A stretch of 64,000 nucleotides of DNA from Euborellia annulipes (GCA_023213315.1 JAKCPI010002778.1:40212-104211); one strand, 5' to 3'; positions 27,100 to 37,894 are shown, counted from the stretch's first letter. Translations and numbers: made by a program. Notes: a model not told the origin generated them from the letters alone.

Positions 27100-27365
27100 T
27101 AATTGATTTTTGAATTAAAAAAAAAAAATCGTTGGAGCGAATTTAGAGATTTAGGTCGATTTTGTTCAAAAGCTTCATGTCACGTCCCAGGGGGATGCCT
27201 AACTTAAATATAACATTTCAACCTCATAGCTATTTTTGTTCTTGAGATATTTTGTTCACAGAAAGACCATGTTGCGAGAACCACTTTTTTGGATTCACAA
27301 GAACTCAAAACCTGTATATCCATCTCCACATCGAATTTACGACATGAATCCAATACTTTCTCTCT
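27100..27365 (-). repeat. Hairpin-ended repeat, internal fragment
   Basis: From ATTGATTTTTGAATT through CCATGTTGCGAGAACC to AATACTTTCTCTC; both end hairpins are incomplete. Confidence 0.5.
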
Positions 27366-27660
27366 CGGAAATTTTATTCGGGGGGGGAGGGTAGTTCTAC
27401 TTTGTGACATAATATTTGTAATATTTGGGGTTTGTTTTTGTATGTGAATAACTGTGATAGGGGAGGGGGGACTAGAAAATCGTCAAAAAAAACGTTTCGT
27501 AATATGTGGACGACCCCTAATAAGTTGTCTTATGGCACATAATTAAAGACGATGGTCCGCCACAGGCGGGAGAGCAATCTAATTAATCTATTAATTATAA
27601 AAAAAAAAATAAAATAAGATGGAATTTTCTCTATCAACTCTCAAATAGACTGTAAATAAG

Positions 27661-27665
27661 TCAGT
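27661..27665 (+). promoter_or_regulatory. TCAGT initiator of the 27.7-32.6 kb gene
   Basis: TCAGT, the arthropod initiator consensus, lies about 65 nt upstream of the ATG at 27726, in an AT-rich leader. A very short upstream frame (ATG ATA GCG AGA TGA) lies in the leader. I see no clear TATA box. Confidence 0.3.
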
Positions 27666-30600
27666 CAATATATTGTTTAAGATAGCAAATGATAGCGAGA
27701 TGAGTTTGTGTTTGATTGGGCAAAAATGGCGCCCTCACTCGAACAGGACCTCCACACTTTCGCGGCGGGATATGTTATGGTAAATAAAGAAATATAAAAC
27801 AAACAACATCTGTGGTATAGTGAAATTAACCATCTTTTAAATGAATCTTAGATTTGTAAATTTACAGATTACATGTATCCGAGGTTTACTTACGTCGGTA
27901 AAGCAAACCTTAGAATAGTCTTATGTTTAACATCAAATTGCAAAGAAAATTTTTATAGAGCATATTTGAATGATTGTACGTACATGATGAGGATTTCTCT
28001 CTCTCTGTATGTTTAGGAAGGAAGTACATTGAAATTTTTATTTTTTTTTTTTCAGTGCTATAAGCATAGCAACTAAATTTACTCAAACTTTCTCTTCGGA
28101 GGGCAGAATAAAATTTTTTTTTTAATCCCCTTTTTTTTAGCTAAAGTCTGAACTTTTGGGTTATTGAGTTAGCTAGAAACATAAACAAATAAATGAATAA
28201 ATCCGAAACTATAAATATGTATGGTTCACGTCGGGTTGTCCCTTGAAGTAGTGACAAGCCTCTTTTTTTCTTAAGGCTTGTAATGAAAGAATATTCTGTC
28301 CAAGGGCTAATACACAGCGAGCGATCTTGTCTCTTGTTTAAATAAAATTAAAACTAAGTTCCCAATTCATTGGTTTGAAATTAAAGCGGTATGTTAATAT
28401 TAATAGATATGATAAATACAGTAGCTAGCAAAGGCCCGATCCAGTTGCTCAAGCGTTGCTGTCTTGGTTGGCAGAGCGTGGTCAGAGACGTGGCCGTCCA
28501 GCAACTGCAACTTCGACTGTCGATTTCCAACACCTGCAGTTATTGCATCGGCTTCGACACTTCCTCCAGCTGGCGAGGGCCCCAGGTTGGCCCAGCTCCA
28601 CACAAGTGAGTTGAGTTGAGTTGTTTCGATTTTTATCTTAACCAATTTTGCTGTTTTATTCCACTTTACTTTATATATGGTTATGCAATGGTGTGTCAAA
28701 AACCAAACATCGAGTTTTGGCAAAATCCCAAAATTAGCGCACCTTAATATTAATGTAAAAAAAAGATATATAGAATAAATAAAAATAACCAGACTTAGAG
28801 AAGAAAATTAAATCTAACTCTATGGAAATGTCATTAAATTGCTTGGGTTTTAGGAATATACAAACATCTTCATAGAAACACGCACTTGAAGTAAATAAAC
28901 AGGGATCTATACCATCCAAATGAAATATGAATATGAAACTAAATATTAATTAAATTTTAAATTAACATATGCTTAGATACTTGTGAATATTTGAAATGGC
29001 GTTAGTGAATTTATAAAGCAAGCAAGGTTCTTTGAAATATTTGAATAATTAGTAAATAAATTGAAGACTGTTTTCTATCTTTGGCAAAAGAATGTACAGC
29101 ATCTCTTCATATAATTTATTAACTTAATAAAAATAAATTCCTAGCTCCGATCCACTTTCGATATTTTTTATGGAAGTTTTCAGAACGATATTAAAATTAT
29201 AATATCAATAAAAGTCAATAAATTGAAAAAGCTGGTGTGACTGGTCGCACTAGATTTTTTGTGCCAAATTTGACCAGTTGCAATTTCATAAATAAAAAGT
29301 AAAAAAGTCAATTGATTCAAAATTTCCACGGGCTCTGTGTATTTTAAAGGTGGAATTCCGAGCAACGCGACAGAGCTGCAGCGTCAATAGCGTCACTGCA
29401 GCCGCGACAGTGTTTTAGATAAGGACAATAGGTCGCGTTTGTTTACTGACGCCGGCGTCTGTGTCGCAATACTCGAATAGCCTTTCATTTATTTACACAT
29501 GACATGTTGTGTCGCTCTGCCGCCGCGTCACTGTCGTGGCGTCAGTGACGCTCTGTCGCGTTGCTCGGAATTCCACCTTAAATGTTGACTGCTTGAAATA
29601 AACTATGGTTATTATTCAAAATTTTATTCACATATTTGGATATTTGAATTTTATACACAATAAAGAATCCTAAATAAATACAAAATTTCATAATTGAAAT
29701 TTTTTTTTTTATGTGTAAAAAGCTCCAAAGGGGACCGACCCCCTTTTGAATCGAAATTAACATGGAGATGGATTTAACATTGACTCTATGGAAGAAAGAG
29801 CCGAAAAGTGAAATTGAAAAATCTGAAATCTTTCCTATGAAGTACAAGAGTAAAGTGTGCTTCAAACAATTTTCAGGAAAAATTTTACAAATATAATTTT
29901 TAAAGAGCATCTAAAAAATATACTTGTATTATGTAAATTAAAATTATATTTGTTCCCAAGCTTGTAATAATGAATAGCTAGCTGCCTGTTAGAAGAGAAG
30001 TTCAACTACTCAACGCAAGAGGCGCCACTAATCAAGAGTGCCTGGTAGTTATACAAAATCTTTCCAAAGAAGTTAATATCCTTGCCTATTTAATAGGAAT
30101 GTGAGTTTGCGAATTTCTAAGATTTTTTTTCGAGGTGCAACTTTGTTTATATTTTTTTTTTTTTAAGAGAAAATTTTTATATTAGAGTGAGGTGGATAGC
30201 TGAGTAGATCTTGTAGTAAGGAAGAAAGAAAAGAGCGATTGCAGCTAGGTTTATTTCGTTTAATAATCACTTCAAGCCGACGTTTCGGTCAGATATACGA
30301 CCATCATCAGGGCTACAATCAATAACAGAAAGGAGCGAGTGAGTTTACAGTCAAAAAAGAAATTTTGTTTTCTTACATCACATGCGCACCAAATTGACAA
30401 TTAATTACAATAAAATTAATGATAAATTTAACAAACATAAGTTACATACAAGGTACACAAATAAAATAAAAATATATAACAACCTGAAGCGTGTCAACAA
30501 AATTCCCCAAAATGTCGAATGGCACAATCGTACAACTTATTTGTTGCCATTTAATAAGGACCAATAGGCTATGCGAGTCAAGGTTAGATTGACATGAGCT

Positions 30601-32800
30601 CTCTATGAAACAAATTTATATATTAAAAAAGGAGATATTATTTTTAGAATGCGTCATTCCGATGTAACATAGGTTACAATGGTGGAATGCCAGGATTGTA
30701 ACCTATGTTACATCGGAATGACGCAACAATACCTGAACAAGAGAATGTGGCAACACAAAACTAATATTAAGAACAATGAGGTCCACGTCGCCCTAGCGGC
30801 TCATGCCATAGAAGAAGATCACAGTTTCGACTTTGACTCGGTCAAAATATTAGGTTTTGAGACAAACACATTTAAGAGATTGACACTGGAGTCAATTTAT
30901 ATTTTTAAAAATAATACCGTGAATTCAAAAAAAGGACTTTAAATCCACAATACTACTATATAGAAACATTTTGTAACAAATTGATTCTATTAAGGTCTTT
31001 TACGGCCAATATAAAATTCTATGTATAAAAATATAGTATTTTTAATCGAATGGATGAATCATTTAATCAAATGGATTTAGATAATTTTATTCTAAAAATA
31101 ATATCTCCTTTTTTAATATATAAATTTGTTTCACAGAGAGCTCATGTCAATCTAACCTTGACTCGCATAGCCTAATGGTCCTTATTAAATGGCAACAAAT
31201 AAGTTGTACGATTGTGCCATTCGACATTTTGGGGAATTTTGTTGACACGCTTCAGGTTGTTATATATTTTTATTTTATTTGTGTACCTTGTATGTAACTT
31301 ATGTTTGTTAAATTTATCATTAATTTTATTGTAATTAATTGTCAATTTGGTGCGCATGTGATGTAAGAAAACAAAATTTCTTTTTTTGACTGTAAACTCA
31401 CTCGCTCCTTTCTGTTATTGATTGTAGCCCTGATGATGGTCGTATATCTGACCGAAACGTCGGCTTGAAGTGATTATTAAACGAAATAAACCTAGCTGCA
31501 ATCGCTCTTTTCTTTCTTCCTTACTACGAGAAAATTTTTCTGAGTGATTTTAGATCAAGGTATTTTAGATATTTAATAAAATAAATAAAAAAGCTAAAGA
31601 CACATTCATCAAGATTTTTTTAGTCTTGAAACGTAAAGATACATAAAAATAATTGAGGAATTATTGTAAAACAAAATTGAAGGGCTGACTGAATGGCGGC
31701 AAGCTACAGCCGAGAAATTAAGAAAAAAAAAAAATTGAGGAATTAAATTTTTCACGATCTTTCTAAATTTTCCTTTACTATTATATATAATAGAAAAGGA
31801 AAGTAAAATGGAAGACCTGAGTGCTTTAATTATTAGTTATATCAGGTGTGACAAACTCACTGATACCCGGGCATTTTCATGGTAAGATTCACGCGAGCCA
31901 CATCACATTTACAAATTAAATGAATTTAATGGTAATAATTAGGGCTATAAATCCTAATTTAAAATGACGTAAAATATTGTCCTACTTTCATTTAATTTCA
32001 GATTATCAAGAGTTTTTCAAAATTAATACGTCCCACCAAAATAGAATAACAAAATAATTTAGCTATACTCAATCTTATTGTTAGTTTAAGGCAGTGGTTC
32101 TTAACTAGGGGGTGCGAATCGATTTATATATCATTTTACTTTCTTTGTGCAATACGTAGATCAACAACTTGAAAATTTACAAATGTAAAAAAGTGATGTC
32201 TTTTTTTGGTAGACAGGTTTTAGGGAGTAAGTCCAAGGGATGTCGATTACTGAAAAGGTTAAGAACCGCTGTTCTAAGGGATACATCAGTGAAATAATTT
32301 TTCAAAAGTGTTTTTACGAGATTAGGCCTGTTATAAAAACTAACAAAAAAAAAAAAAAAAACTAACTTACACTTTTCTTTGATATAATGGAATAGATAAA
32401 GTAATATTTACTATGTAATTTTTCATTTCTGCGTATTTATTTTCCTTTATATTGTATAAAGGAGAATATTCCTCTCAGGTGTGATTCTTCAAAATTCCTC
32501 CGGGCTCAAAAGATAATATTTAAGCAAAATGATGACGGAGATGGAGGGAGTGGAGAATCGCTTGAGGAGGCGTCGATAAAACTTCTTTGAACAATCTGGG
32601 TTTATATATCCTTTATATTTTATCTTTTATATTTCTCGATTGTTACAGGGACGGCAGGAAACAATTCCATTTAATTAGCTCAATTTAATATCTAATAATT
32701 TTAATTAAATCTTATTCAAAAATTATATTTTATCGGAGAGTATTACTATTTGAGAATGTCTTTCAAAGAGTATTATTATGTAAATGGGGTTTAGAATAAA
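27661..32800 (+). CDS. Five-exon protein-coding gene, 165 codons, unrecognised
   Basis: Exons 27726-27779, 28429-28605, 29982-30100, 31846-31881 and 32479-32590 have coding lengths 54, 177, 119, 36 and 112 nt. They total 498 nt, an exact multiple of three, open from ATG to TGA. Phases agree at every junction (0, 0, 2, 2). Donors are GTAAAT, GTGAGT, GTGAGT and GTAAGA. The best acceptor is the pyrimidine-rich one before exon 5; exons 2 and 3 use weaker TAGCTAG acceptors. The start context is AAAATGG. The protein starts MAPSLEQDLHTFAAGYVM, has a Leu/Arg/His-rich middle, an exon-3 segment containing VVIQNLSKEVNILAYLIG, and an acidic Gly-rich tail ending SLEEASIKLL. I recognise no family. A missed exon is possible. 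Introns 2, 3 and 4 contain separate transposon insertions. Confidence 0.6.
27726..27779 (+). CDS. Exon 1 (start codon, 18 codons)
   Basis: The start ATGGCGCCC follows CAAA, a strong animal context. The exon ends at phase 0 before GTAAAT. It encodes MAPSLEQDLHTFAAGYVM and is much more GC-rich than its surroundings. Confidence 0.5.
28429..28605 (+). CDS. Exon 2 (59 codons, GC-rich island)
   Basis: The exon is flanked by TAGCTAG acceptor and GTGAGT donor, phase 0 at both ends. It starts QRPDPVAQALLSWLAERGQ and continues with a Leu/His/Arg-rich stretch around QHLQLLHRLRHFLQL, likely helical. Base composition jumps well above the surrounding AT-rich DNA. Longer open frames on both strands here look like shadows, since only this frame links to its neighbours. 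Confidence 0.55.
29226..29930 (-). repeat. Old hairpin-ended repeat split by the GC-rich MITE
   Basis: A shortened CTGGTGTGACTGG end lies left of the MITE and the long-variant block (AAACTATGGTTATT...AGAGCATCTAAAAAATA) right of it. Confidence 0.5.
29348..29578. mobile_element. GC-rich MITE with TAA duplication (PIF/Harbinger-like)
   Basis: Inverted ends AGGTGGAATTCCGAGCAACG and complement, 231 bp overall, flanked by TAA (29345-29347, 29579-29581). TWA duplication is typical of PIF/Harbinger. The inside is rich in CGTCA/TGACG motifs and far more GC-rich than its surroundings. It sits in intron 2 within an older repeat. Confidence 0.8.
29982..30100 (+). CDS. Exon 3 (39 codons plus 2 nt)
   Basis: It encodes LPVRREVQLLNARGATNQE followed by CLVVIQNLSKEVNILAYLIG. 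It enters at phase 0 and leaves at phase 2 before GTGAGT. The two leftover bases AT join the G of exon 4 to make a Met codon. Confidence 0.55.
30272..30318 (-). ncRNA. Hammerhead ribozyme core, minus strand
   Basis: Reverse complement of the 31424-31470 ribozyme with the same stems and loop. CTGATGA reads from 30310 down to 30304 and GAAACGTC follows. Confidence 0.7.
30679..30942 (+). pseudogene. GIY-YIG endonuclease fragment of a Penelope-like element
   Basis: The frame reads VECQDCNLCYIGMTQQYLNK, then R..QH, an ALAAHAIEEDHSFDFD segment, a conserved TLESIYI and a stop. CxxC followed by YIGMT, the R and H positions, HA..E..H.FDF and the LE glutamate match the C-terminal endonuclease of Penelope-like elements, which nicks the target for target-primed reverse transcription. 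The reverse-transcriptase part is missing: the frame begins at the palindrome hinge. Confidence 0.8.
31424..31470 (+). ncRNA. Hammerhead ribozyme core, intact
   Basis: Core CTGATGA at 31430-31436; stem II GGTC/GACC with an 8-nt loop; GAAAC at 31454-31458 and cleavage triplet GTC at 31459-31461. Stem I pairs AGCC (31426-31429) with GGCT (31462-31465). The minimal stem III (C-G only) is typical of Penelope-associated hammerheads. Confidence 0.7.
31846..31881 (+). CDS. Exon 4 (36-nt micro-exon)
   Basis: This short symmetric exon follows TTATATCAG and precedes the strong donor GTAAGA. It encodes CDKLTDTRAFS plus a split Trp codon, phase 2 at both ends. Confidence 0.5.
32092..32271. mobile_element. 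Small hAT MITE in intron 4
   Basis: Ends CAGTGGTTCTTAAC and GTTAAGAACCGCTG; flanks GTTTAAGG and TTCTAAGG match at 6 of 8 bases. Confidence 0.75.
32479..32590 (+). CDS. Exon 5 (terminal exon with TGA)
   Basis: The acceptor is ATTCCTCTCAG. The frame completes the split Trp codon and reads CDSSKFLRAQKIIFKQ, then an acidic Gly-rich tail ending SLEEASIKLL and TGA at 32588-32590. Confidence 0.5.
32795..32800 (+). terminator. AATAAA poly(A) signal
   Basis: AATAAA lies about 205 nt past the TGA of the plus-strand gene; another AATAAA follows near 32825-32830. Either could end the transcript. Confidence 0.3.
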
Positions 32801-33171
32801 CGTTGACACGTTTTAGTGAAGTGGAAATAAAATCGTTCAAGTTGCTTTGTATTCAAGAATAATACACCGTTATGGACTATTTTTTAATATAGTATAATTA
32901 TTTAAGCGTATATTATAATTAAAATGTGGATTTATAGTTGGATTAAGAGTTGATAACTAAGAGAAAAGAAGATGCATCTAGTGATTTTTTCCATTTATAA
33001 AAATCACACTAGACTGGTGTTATGGTCTTTAGACCATCCTCAGAGCTTACGGGGTTTCAGTATACCGATAAGTACCCAATGCCCTGATGAGAATCATTGT
33101 GGCGAAAGTCCGAAATTCAACAATTCGAGAAAAAGCGTTTGAAAGTTTTATAAACATACACAGCCCCCGGG

Positions 33172-33412
33172 TTTGGCGTAGTAGGTAGCGCGCCTACCTC
33201 CTATACCAAACGTCGCGGGTTCGGACCGCAGGCAGTCCGATGATTTTATTTAAGCCATTTGGATACCAGATGGCTTAAATAGAAATGCCCCAATAGATAT
33301 TTTCATTACAACGGTTATCGTCAAAGTCTTAAATGGCCGAAAAGACTGTGTGAATGTGTGTGTGAGTGTGAGTGTGAATGTGAATGTTTTTTATAAAAAA
33401 ATAAATAAATAA
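33172..33412 (+). mobile_element. SINE family A copy
   Basis: Head GGGTTTGGCGTAGTAGGTAG, B box GGGTTCGGACCGC, then the shared 3' module and (TAAA)n tail. Confidence 0.75.
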
Positions 33413-33619
33413 ATAAACATACACATTTAAATAGCCTGATAACAAATGAATTGGCCAGAATCAATAGCAAAGATTGGAAATATATTTTCGCCACTTTGGC
33501 ACTCAAAAGAGAAGACGTTTTAACAACATTTGCTTTGCTTAACTCAAAAATTGAATTTTCTATCTATACCATATATTAATAGATAAGAGAAAGTAATAAA
33601 TAGTGACGTAGCTAACTCT

Positions 33620-34670
33620 AAAAGAACAAAATTCAAAAAGGTGCCTTTAATTTACTTACTGTGTATATAAAAAGCTCCAAACAAGAAAATTCGATGTGTA
33701 GATACCACTAGATGATAATGATACACTCTTAAGGCAAAATGTTTCCTTCATTTGTATTATTAAATAAGTTTGTTTTTATTTAACCAAAATGAAAAAAATA
33801 ACGTCAAGAAAATGCGTCATCTGAAAAATATGAAATTTGAAATAGTTTAGCTTATTTTATTTTAATATCAATAACTATTATATATGAAATTTACTTATAA
33901 TCCGAAAAATTGAAAGATTTTTTTTTTGGGCCTCCTCCTCCCCTCATAGCCCACCAATCCTCACCAAAATTAAGTTACCTAAAAAAAAAATAAAATTAGT
34001 TTCCATATTTTGATTATATCACTTAATGAAAATTTACTTACTTTTGCATTAAAAATTAATCTTGAAGACTTCTTTTTTTATGTGCACTTCACTATACGTA
34101 TTTATAAAATATATTTAAAAGATAAAGTTTTAAAAAATAGAAAAAATTTTAAAACGTTAAAATGAGTTCGCGCGAAGTTAAATATAAAAATGGAGCAGAA
34201 ATTGTCAAATTTGATCATCTATCACAAGCTCAAATAAACAGTAGTGTACCTAACCCCCAAAGGGCAAATACCAAAAGGGGCGCCTTTAATTTGTATTTAC
34301 TTACTATGTAAATTAAAAGATCCAAAACAACCAAATTCGATGAGTTGATATTAATAGATGATAATTCTCTTTAGCCAAGTTTCCTTCATTTGTATTAAAA
34401 AACGTCAAGAAGACAACTGAAAAATAAAAAATTTGAATTAGTTTATTTTAATATCAATTACTATTGTAAATAAAATTTACTTTTAATCCGAAAATCGGTG
34501 TTTTTTTTGGGCCTCCTCCTCCCCTCATAGCCCACCAATCCTCACCAAAATTAATTTACCTAAAAAAAAAAAAAAAAATTAATTTCCATATTTTGATTTT
34601 ATCATTTAATGAAAATCTACTTACTTTTGTTTGCTCTAAAAATTAATCTTGAAGACTTCGTTTTCTTTAA
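33620..34670. repeat. Direct duplication of about 400 bp
   Basis: 33640-34080 and 34265-34670 share GGGCCTCCTCCTCCCCTCAT, CCCACCAATCCTCACC and AATCTTGAAGACTTC. Confidence 0.7.
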
Positions 34671-35189
34671 AATAAAACAAAAACAAAATTCAGAAATAAT
34701 TCAAGCAAAAACGAACAATTCTTTTTATTATTTGCATTAAAAAGAATATGCGAAATTTCAAAAATTGTGATTTATAATTTAAAAAACCGTAAGTCGGGTG
34801 TCTGAAGAAATCATATCAGTGAGAATGAACGTGATATTTTGGATTACGAGTAAACGAGAGACCAGGGGGCTGGAAGAGATCCTACCTAGCCTAATCAGAA
34901 ATACGAACGAATTGTAATTGTATATACCCGGTCCCCACCATCAGATCGGCGGGGCCCTCGGGCCTGGCCCTGGCCTTAAGGGTATGCGTTATTTACATCC
35001 AGGCTACCCCTGGAAAAACGACATCCCTCCCTGACTCTCGTTTACCCATAGAGTCACCTCAAACCCAACCTCAAGGTACAAAAACATATCAGACTCTCTT
35101 TGCGTCATAAAAAGACGTCTTTTCGCAAACACTTGAACACTTGAGAACCTGGGCCTCAATCTTTCAATCAGATCTGACCTAATCTCCTT

Positions 35190-35445
35190 ATGAATCGTTC
35201 ATGGAACAAATCAACGAAAATATGATTCATTTTACCTCTCTGTTGGATCCTAAATACAAATACAATCAAGGGACCCTAACACAACGAACTGGCTAACGAT
35301 TAGAGAAGGCACCTGAAGCTAATAACAACGACGAATTTCCAACAGAGTTGATTTCTTTACTATTAGCTTCATGAGGAGTAGCTGCAAGTTCAAAAATAAA
35401 ATCCCTATCGTTGGCATGGTGCATCCCTCCCCACCTCCATAATTA
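35190..35445 (+). pseudogene. Possible hAT transposase remnant
   Basis: A plus-strand frame reads MEQINENMIHFTSLLDPKYK, stops, then continues in the same style with DEFPTELISLLLAS. LLDPKYK resembles the LLDPR(F/Y)K motif of hAT transposases. The block is GC-richer than its flanks and has stops. Weak: only one short motif supports it. Confidence 0.25.
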
Positions 35446-35689
35446 ATCTATTAAACTACAATTTAAGGTGTGAAAATGAAAATTTTAAACTATTATAGAT
35501 CGAAAAGTAAATACATTTAAATTTGTATTCGTATATAAATCACACCTTAAGTTCTAGGTACCAAGTTGATGATGTCCCTCGAAGCAGGAGAGAGAGGCAT
35601 CCTCTCCCCCGACGCAGGTGGGGAGGAAGTCTAATCTAATTTTTAATAAAATTAAAAAAAAAATTAAGTTAAATTTTTAGCAACAAATT

Positions 35690-35940
35690 TTTATAAAATT
35701 TTATATCAAAATTTTGAAAACTTTTTTAATGAAATCAAAATGTGTTTAATAAATTAGAAATGCAAATTTTAAAATGCAAATTAATTAAAAAAAGTGAAAA
35801 TTATTTTATTTTTATATCAAATTTTTTAAAACTTTTTTATTGAAATTAAAATTTAATTAAGAATTTAGAAATAAAAATTTTAAAATGCAAATTAATTAAA
35901 AGTGAAAATTATTTTATTTTTAATTTGATCTATAAAACGA
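35690..35940. repeat. Short AT-rich direct repeat
   Basis: TTTTAAAATGCAAATTAATT and AAGTGAAAATTATTTTATTT occur twice, about 115 bp apart. Confidence 0.55.
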
Positions 35941-36088
35941 TTATTTCTGCAAATTATCTATTTAAAAAAAAAATTATTGTTAAGTGATTTTAAAAAAGAG
36001 CTAATTCTATTTGGGTTCAGCTGAAAAAAAGCAACATCCTAATAAAAGCTAATCTAATCTACCCCTTCTTGCACCATGCATAATATAC

Positions 36089-36113
36089 CTTTGTTCTGTT
36101 GACCCTCAGGAAT
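36089..36113 (-). CDS. Exon 4, 25-nt micro-exon
   Basis: Flanked by a T-run ending GTTACAG and by AACAAAG|GTATAT. It keeps the frame from exon 3 open, adding FLRVNRTK. Confidence 0.45.
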
Positions 36114-36201
36114 CTGTAACAAAAAAAAAAATGAAATTAGAATAAGATCACTTATACATTTTTGGATTTATGTGTTTATGTTTAGAAAATAAAATATTCA
36201 C

Positions 36202-36361
36202 CTCCTGGGGGGTTGACGGTCGCCCGAAGCTCCTTGGCACTCGTAGAGCTGATCCATCGAAGCTCGTTGCACTCGTAGAGCTGATCCAGTTGATTGCACT
36301 AGTTAAACACTGAACACTGAACACTTAACACTGATCACAATTGCACTGGAGAAACCCAACC
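36202..36361 (-). CDS. Exon 3, candidate start codon at 36257
   Basis: Acceptor TCTTTTGCAG, donor GGAG|GTGAAT. The 5' half is rich in TCAGTGTT repeats and stops. The 3' half has two near-identical copies of GATCAGCTCTACGAGTGC; the second follows the ATG (context TTCGATGG). Coding is a guess. Confidence 0.4.
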
Positions 36362-36433
36362 CTGCAAAAGAAAAATTGTTTAAGAATCTATCCCTTAGAG
36401 TTCCAGCAATCTAGTGAAAAAAATGTTACTTAC

Positions 36434-36560
36434 CAAAATATAGAAATTGTCGGAATCCTGGGCCGGAGAGACACGGCCCTGTAGCAATGTCAAGCCCTCT
36501 CTGCATCACTAAAGGCGATGCTTTGTCTGAACTTGAAGCAGACAATCGTAGCAGGTAAAA
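36434..36560 (-). ncRNA. Exon 2 of the minus-strand unit
   Basis: The exon is bounded by a near-ideal pyrimidine tract ending TTTCTAG and by TATTTTG|GTAAGT. One frame is open across all 127 nt (starting FYLLRLSASSSDKASPLVMQ), but it meets a stop soon after entering the next exon. Confidence 0.55.
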
Positions 36561-37222
36561 CTAGAAAGAAAAAAAAGAAAGAGAATTAGGAAGAGTTTTC
36601 CACTCATACATAGCCCTATATATATAGGCTTTACATATACAGTTATATAATTATATATATATAATAGATAATTTAGTTGATATTTTTCGAATATTTGGCA
36701 TAATTGGGACAAAAAACGCTAAAAATATTCTTAGCCTCCAAATTTGGGATTGTGTCCTAGATTGTTCTCTATAAGAGTGTAAAAAAAATTTCAGCTCAGC
36801 TCTGAATCACAATTGGTCTGGAGTCCCACAAATTTGCAAAACGGAACATCTTTAAGAATGTTTTTTTCTTGCACCATAATATAAAAATATGAAATAAGAA
36901 AATCGAGTGGAAAATAAATTTTAGAGAGAGGGGGTAGGGCCGATACAATTTTCTGAGGTCTGGAATACCATTTTTCAATTATTTACCTTCTTGAGATTCG
37001 TCATTTTAACTTTTATTAAAGTTGAGTGAAAGATCAATTATAGGGGTGGAACGTACCCCCTGGTATGCCCGATAGAATTTGCTGAGGTCTGGATTACCAA
37101 TTATTTACACCCTAGAGAATCGTCTTTTTAAAATATTAAAATCGAGTGAAAGATCAATTTCAGAGGGGGACGTCCCCCCTGGTGCGCCCGATACAACATT
37201 CTGAGGTCTGGGATACCATTTT

Positions 37223-37894
37223 ACTTTCTCTTACCTATGTATATATATAATATATATATAGAGAGAAAGTATTGGATTCATGTCAAAAATTCGATGTCGA
37301 GATTTTGATGGATCTTCACGTTTTGAGGTCCCCTGAATCCAAAAAACTGGTTTTCGCGACATGGTCTGTCTGTGTGTGTGTCTGTGTGTCTGTGTGTGTG
37401 TCTGTGAACAAGATATCTCAAGAACGAAAAGAGCTAGGAAGTTGAAATTTGATATTTAAGTTAGGCACCCCCATGGGACCTGACACGAAGCTTTTGAACA
37501 AAATCGACCAAAAAGTACTAGCACTTTACTGATTCACTTTTTCAGTTTTTTTCGATTTTCTCAAAATTTGCTCCAACGATTTTTTTTAAATTCAAAAATC
37601 AATTATTTTTTAGATTCTCTATAAAATGTATATTCTCATTTTGTGATTGAAATCTTCTGAAGACCACTTTACTCTTGTACTCCATAGAAAAGATAGGAGA
37701 AATGGTTGCCATGGTATCAAAATATAAATATTTTCCCATACTTATAAATTTTACATCTTGAATTCAATTGTACCCTACTGTCGGAAACTAAATACATGTC
37801 GACACAAAAAATCTGGTGTGACAAGCACAGTACACAACTTTCGATTACCGAAGGTAAGAGAAAGTTGTGCTGAGCGCCAGTCACACCAGATTTT
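37223..37894 (+). mobile_element. Hairpin-ended repeat, complete copy with empty site
   Basis: Starts ACTTTCTCTTACC..., a TA-rich hairpin closed by GAGAGAAAGT, and ends at the hairpin ATCTGGTGTGAC...GTCACACCAGAT plus T's. It interrupts a 129-bp tandem unit; the intact units read ACCATTTTTTAATTATT, so it went into a T-run with at most TTTT duplicated. The inside has (TG)n, the palindrome-like AGTACTAGCACT and no coding frame. Confidence 0.8.

Larger units (their letters stand above)
30213..31531. mobile_element. Inverted Penelope-like retroelement remnant with two hammerhead cores
   Basis: Left arm 30213-30688 and right arm 31085-31531 are near-identical in opposite orientation. Each carries a hammerhead core (30275-30320 on minus, 31424-31470 on plus). 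Between them on the plus strand lies a GIY-YIG endonuclease fragment. The left arm runs from the hinge GTAACCTATGTTAC straight into the 3' region, so it lacks the endonuclease segment kept on the right. The remnant sits in intron 3 of the plus-strand gene. Confidence 0.75.

Noticed and set aside
28400..28723. 107-codon minus-strand frame over the GC-rich island
   Set aside because: The plus-strand frame of exon 2 has matching splice signals and phase; the minus frame has none and is a shadow.
30382..31357. Two identical 61-codon frames in opposite orientation
   Set aside because: They are the same non-coding Penelope-tail sequence on the two arms of the inverted repeat.
33000..33060. Minus-strand hammerhead-like motif (CTGAGGATGGTC...GACC)
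   Set aside because: GAAA is replaced by ATAA and stem I does not pair; too decayed to annotate.
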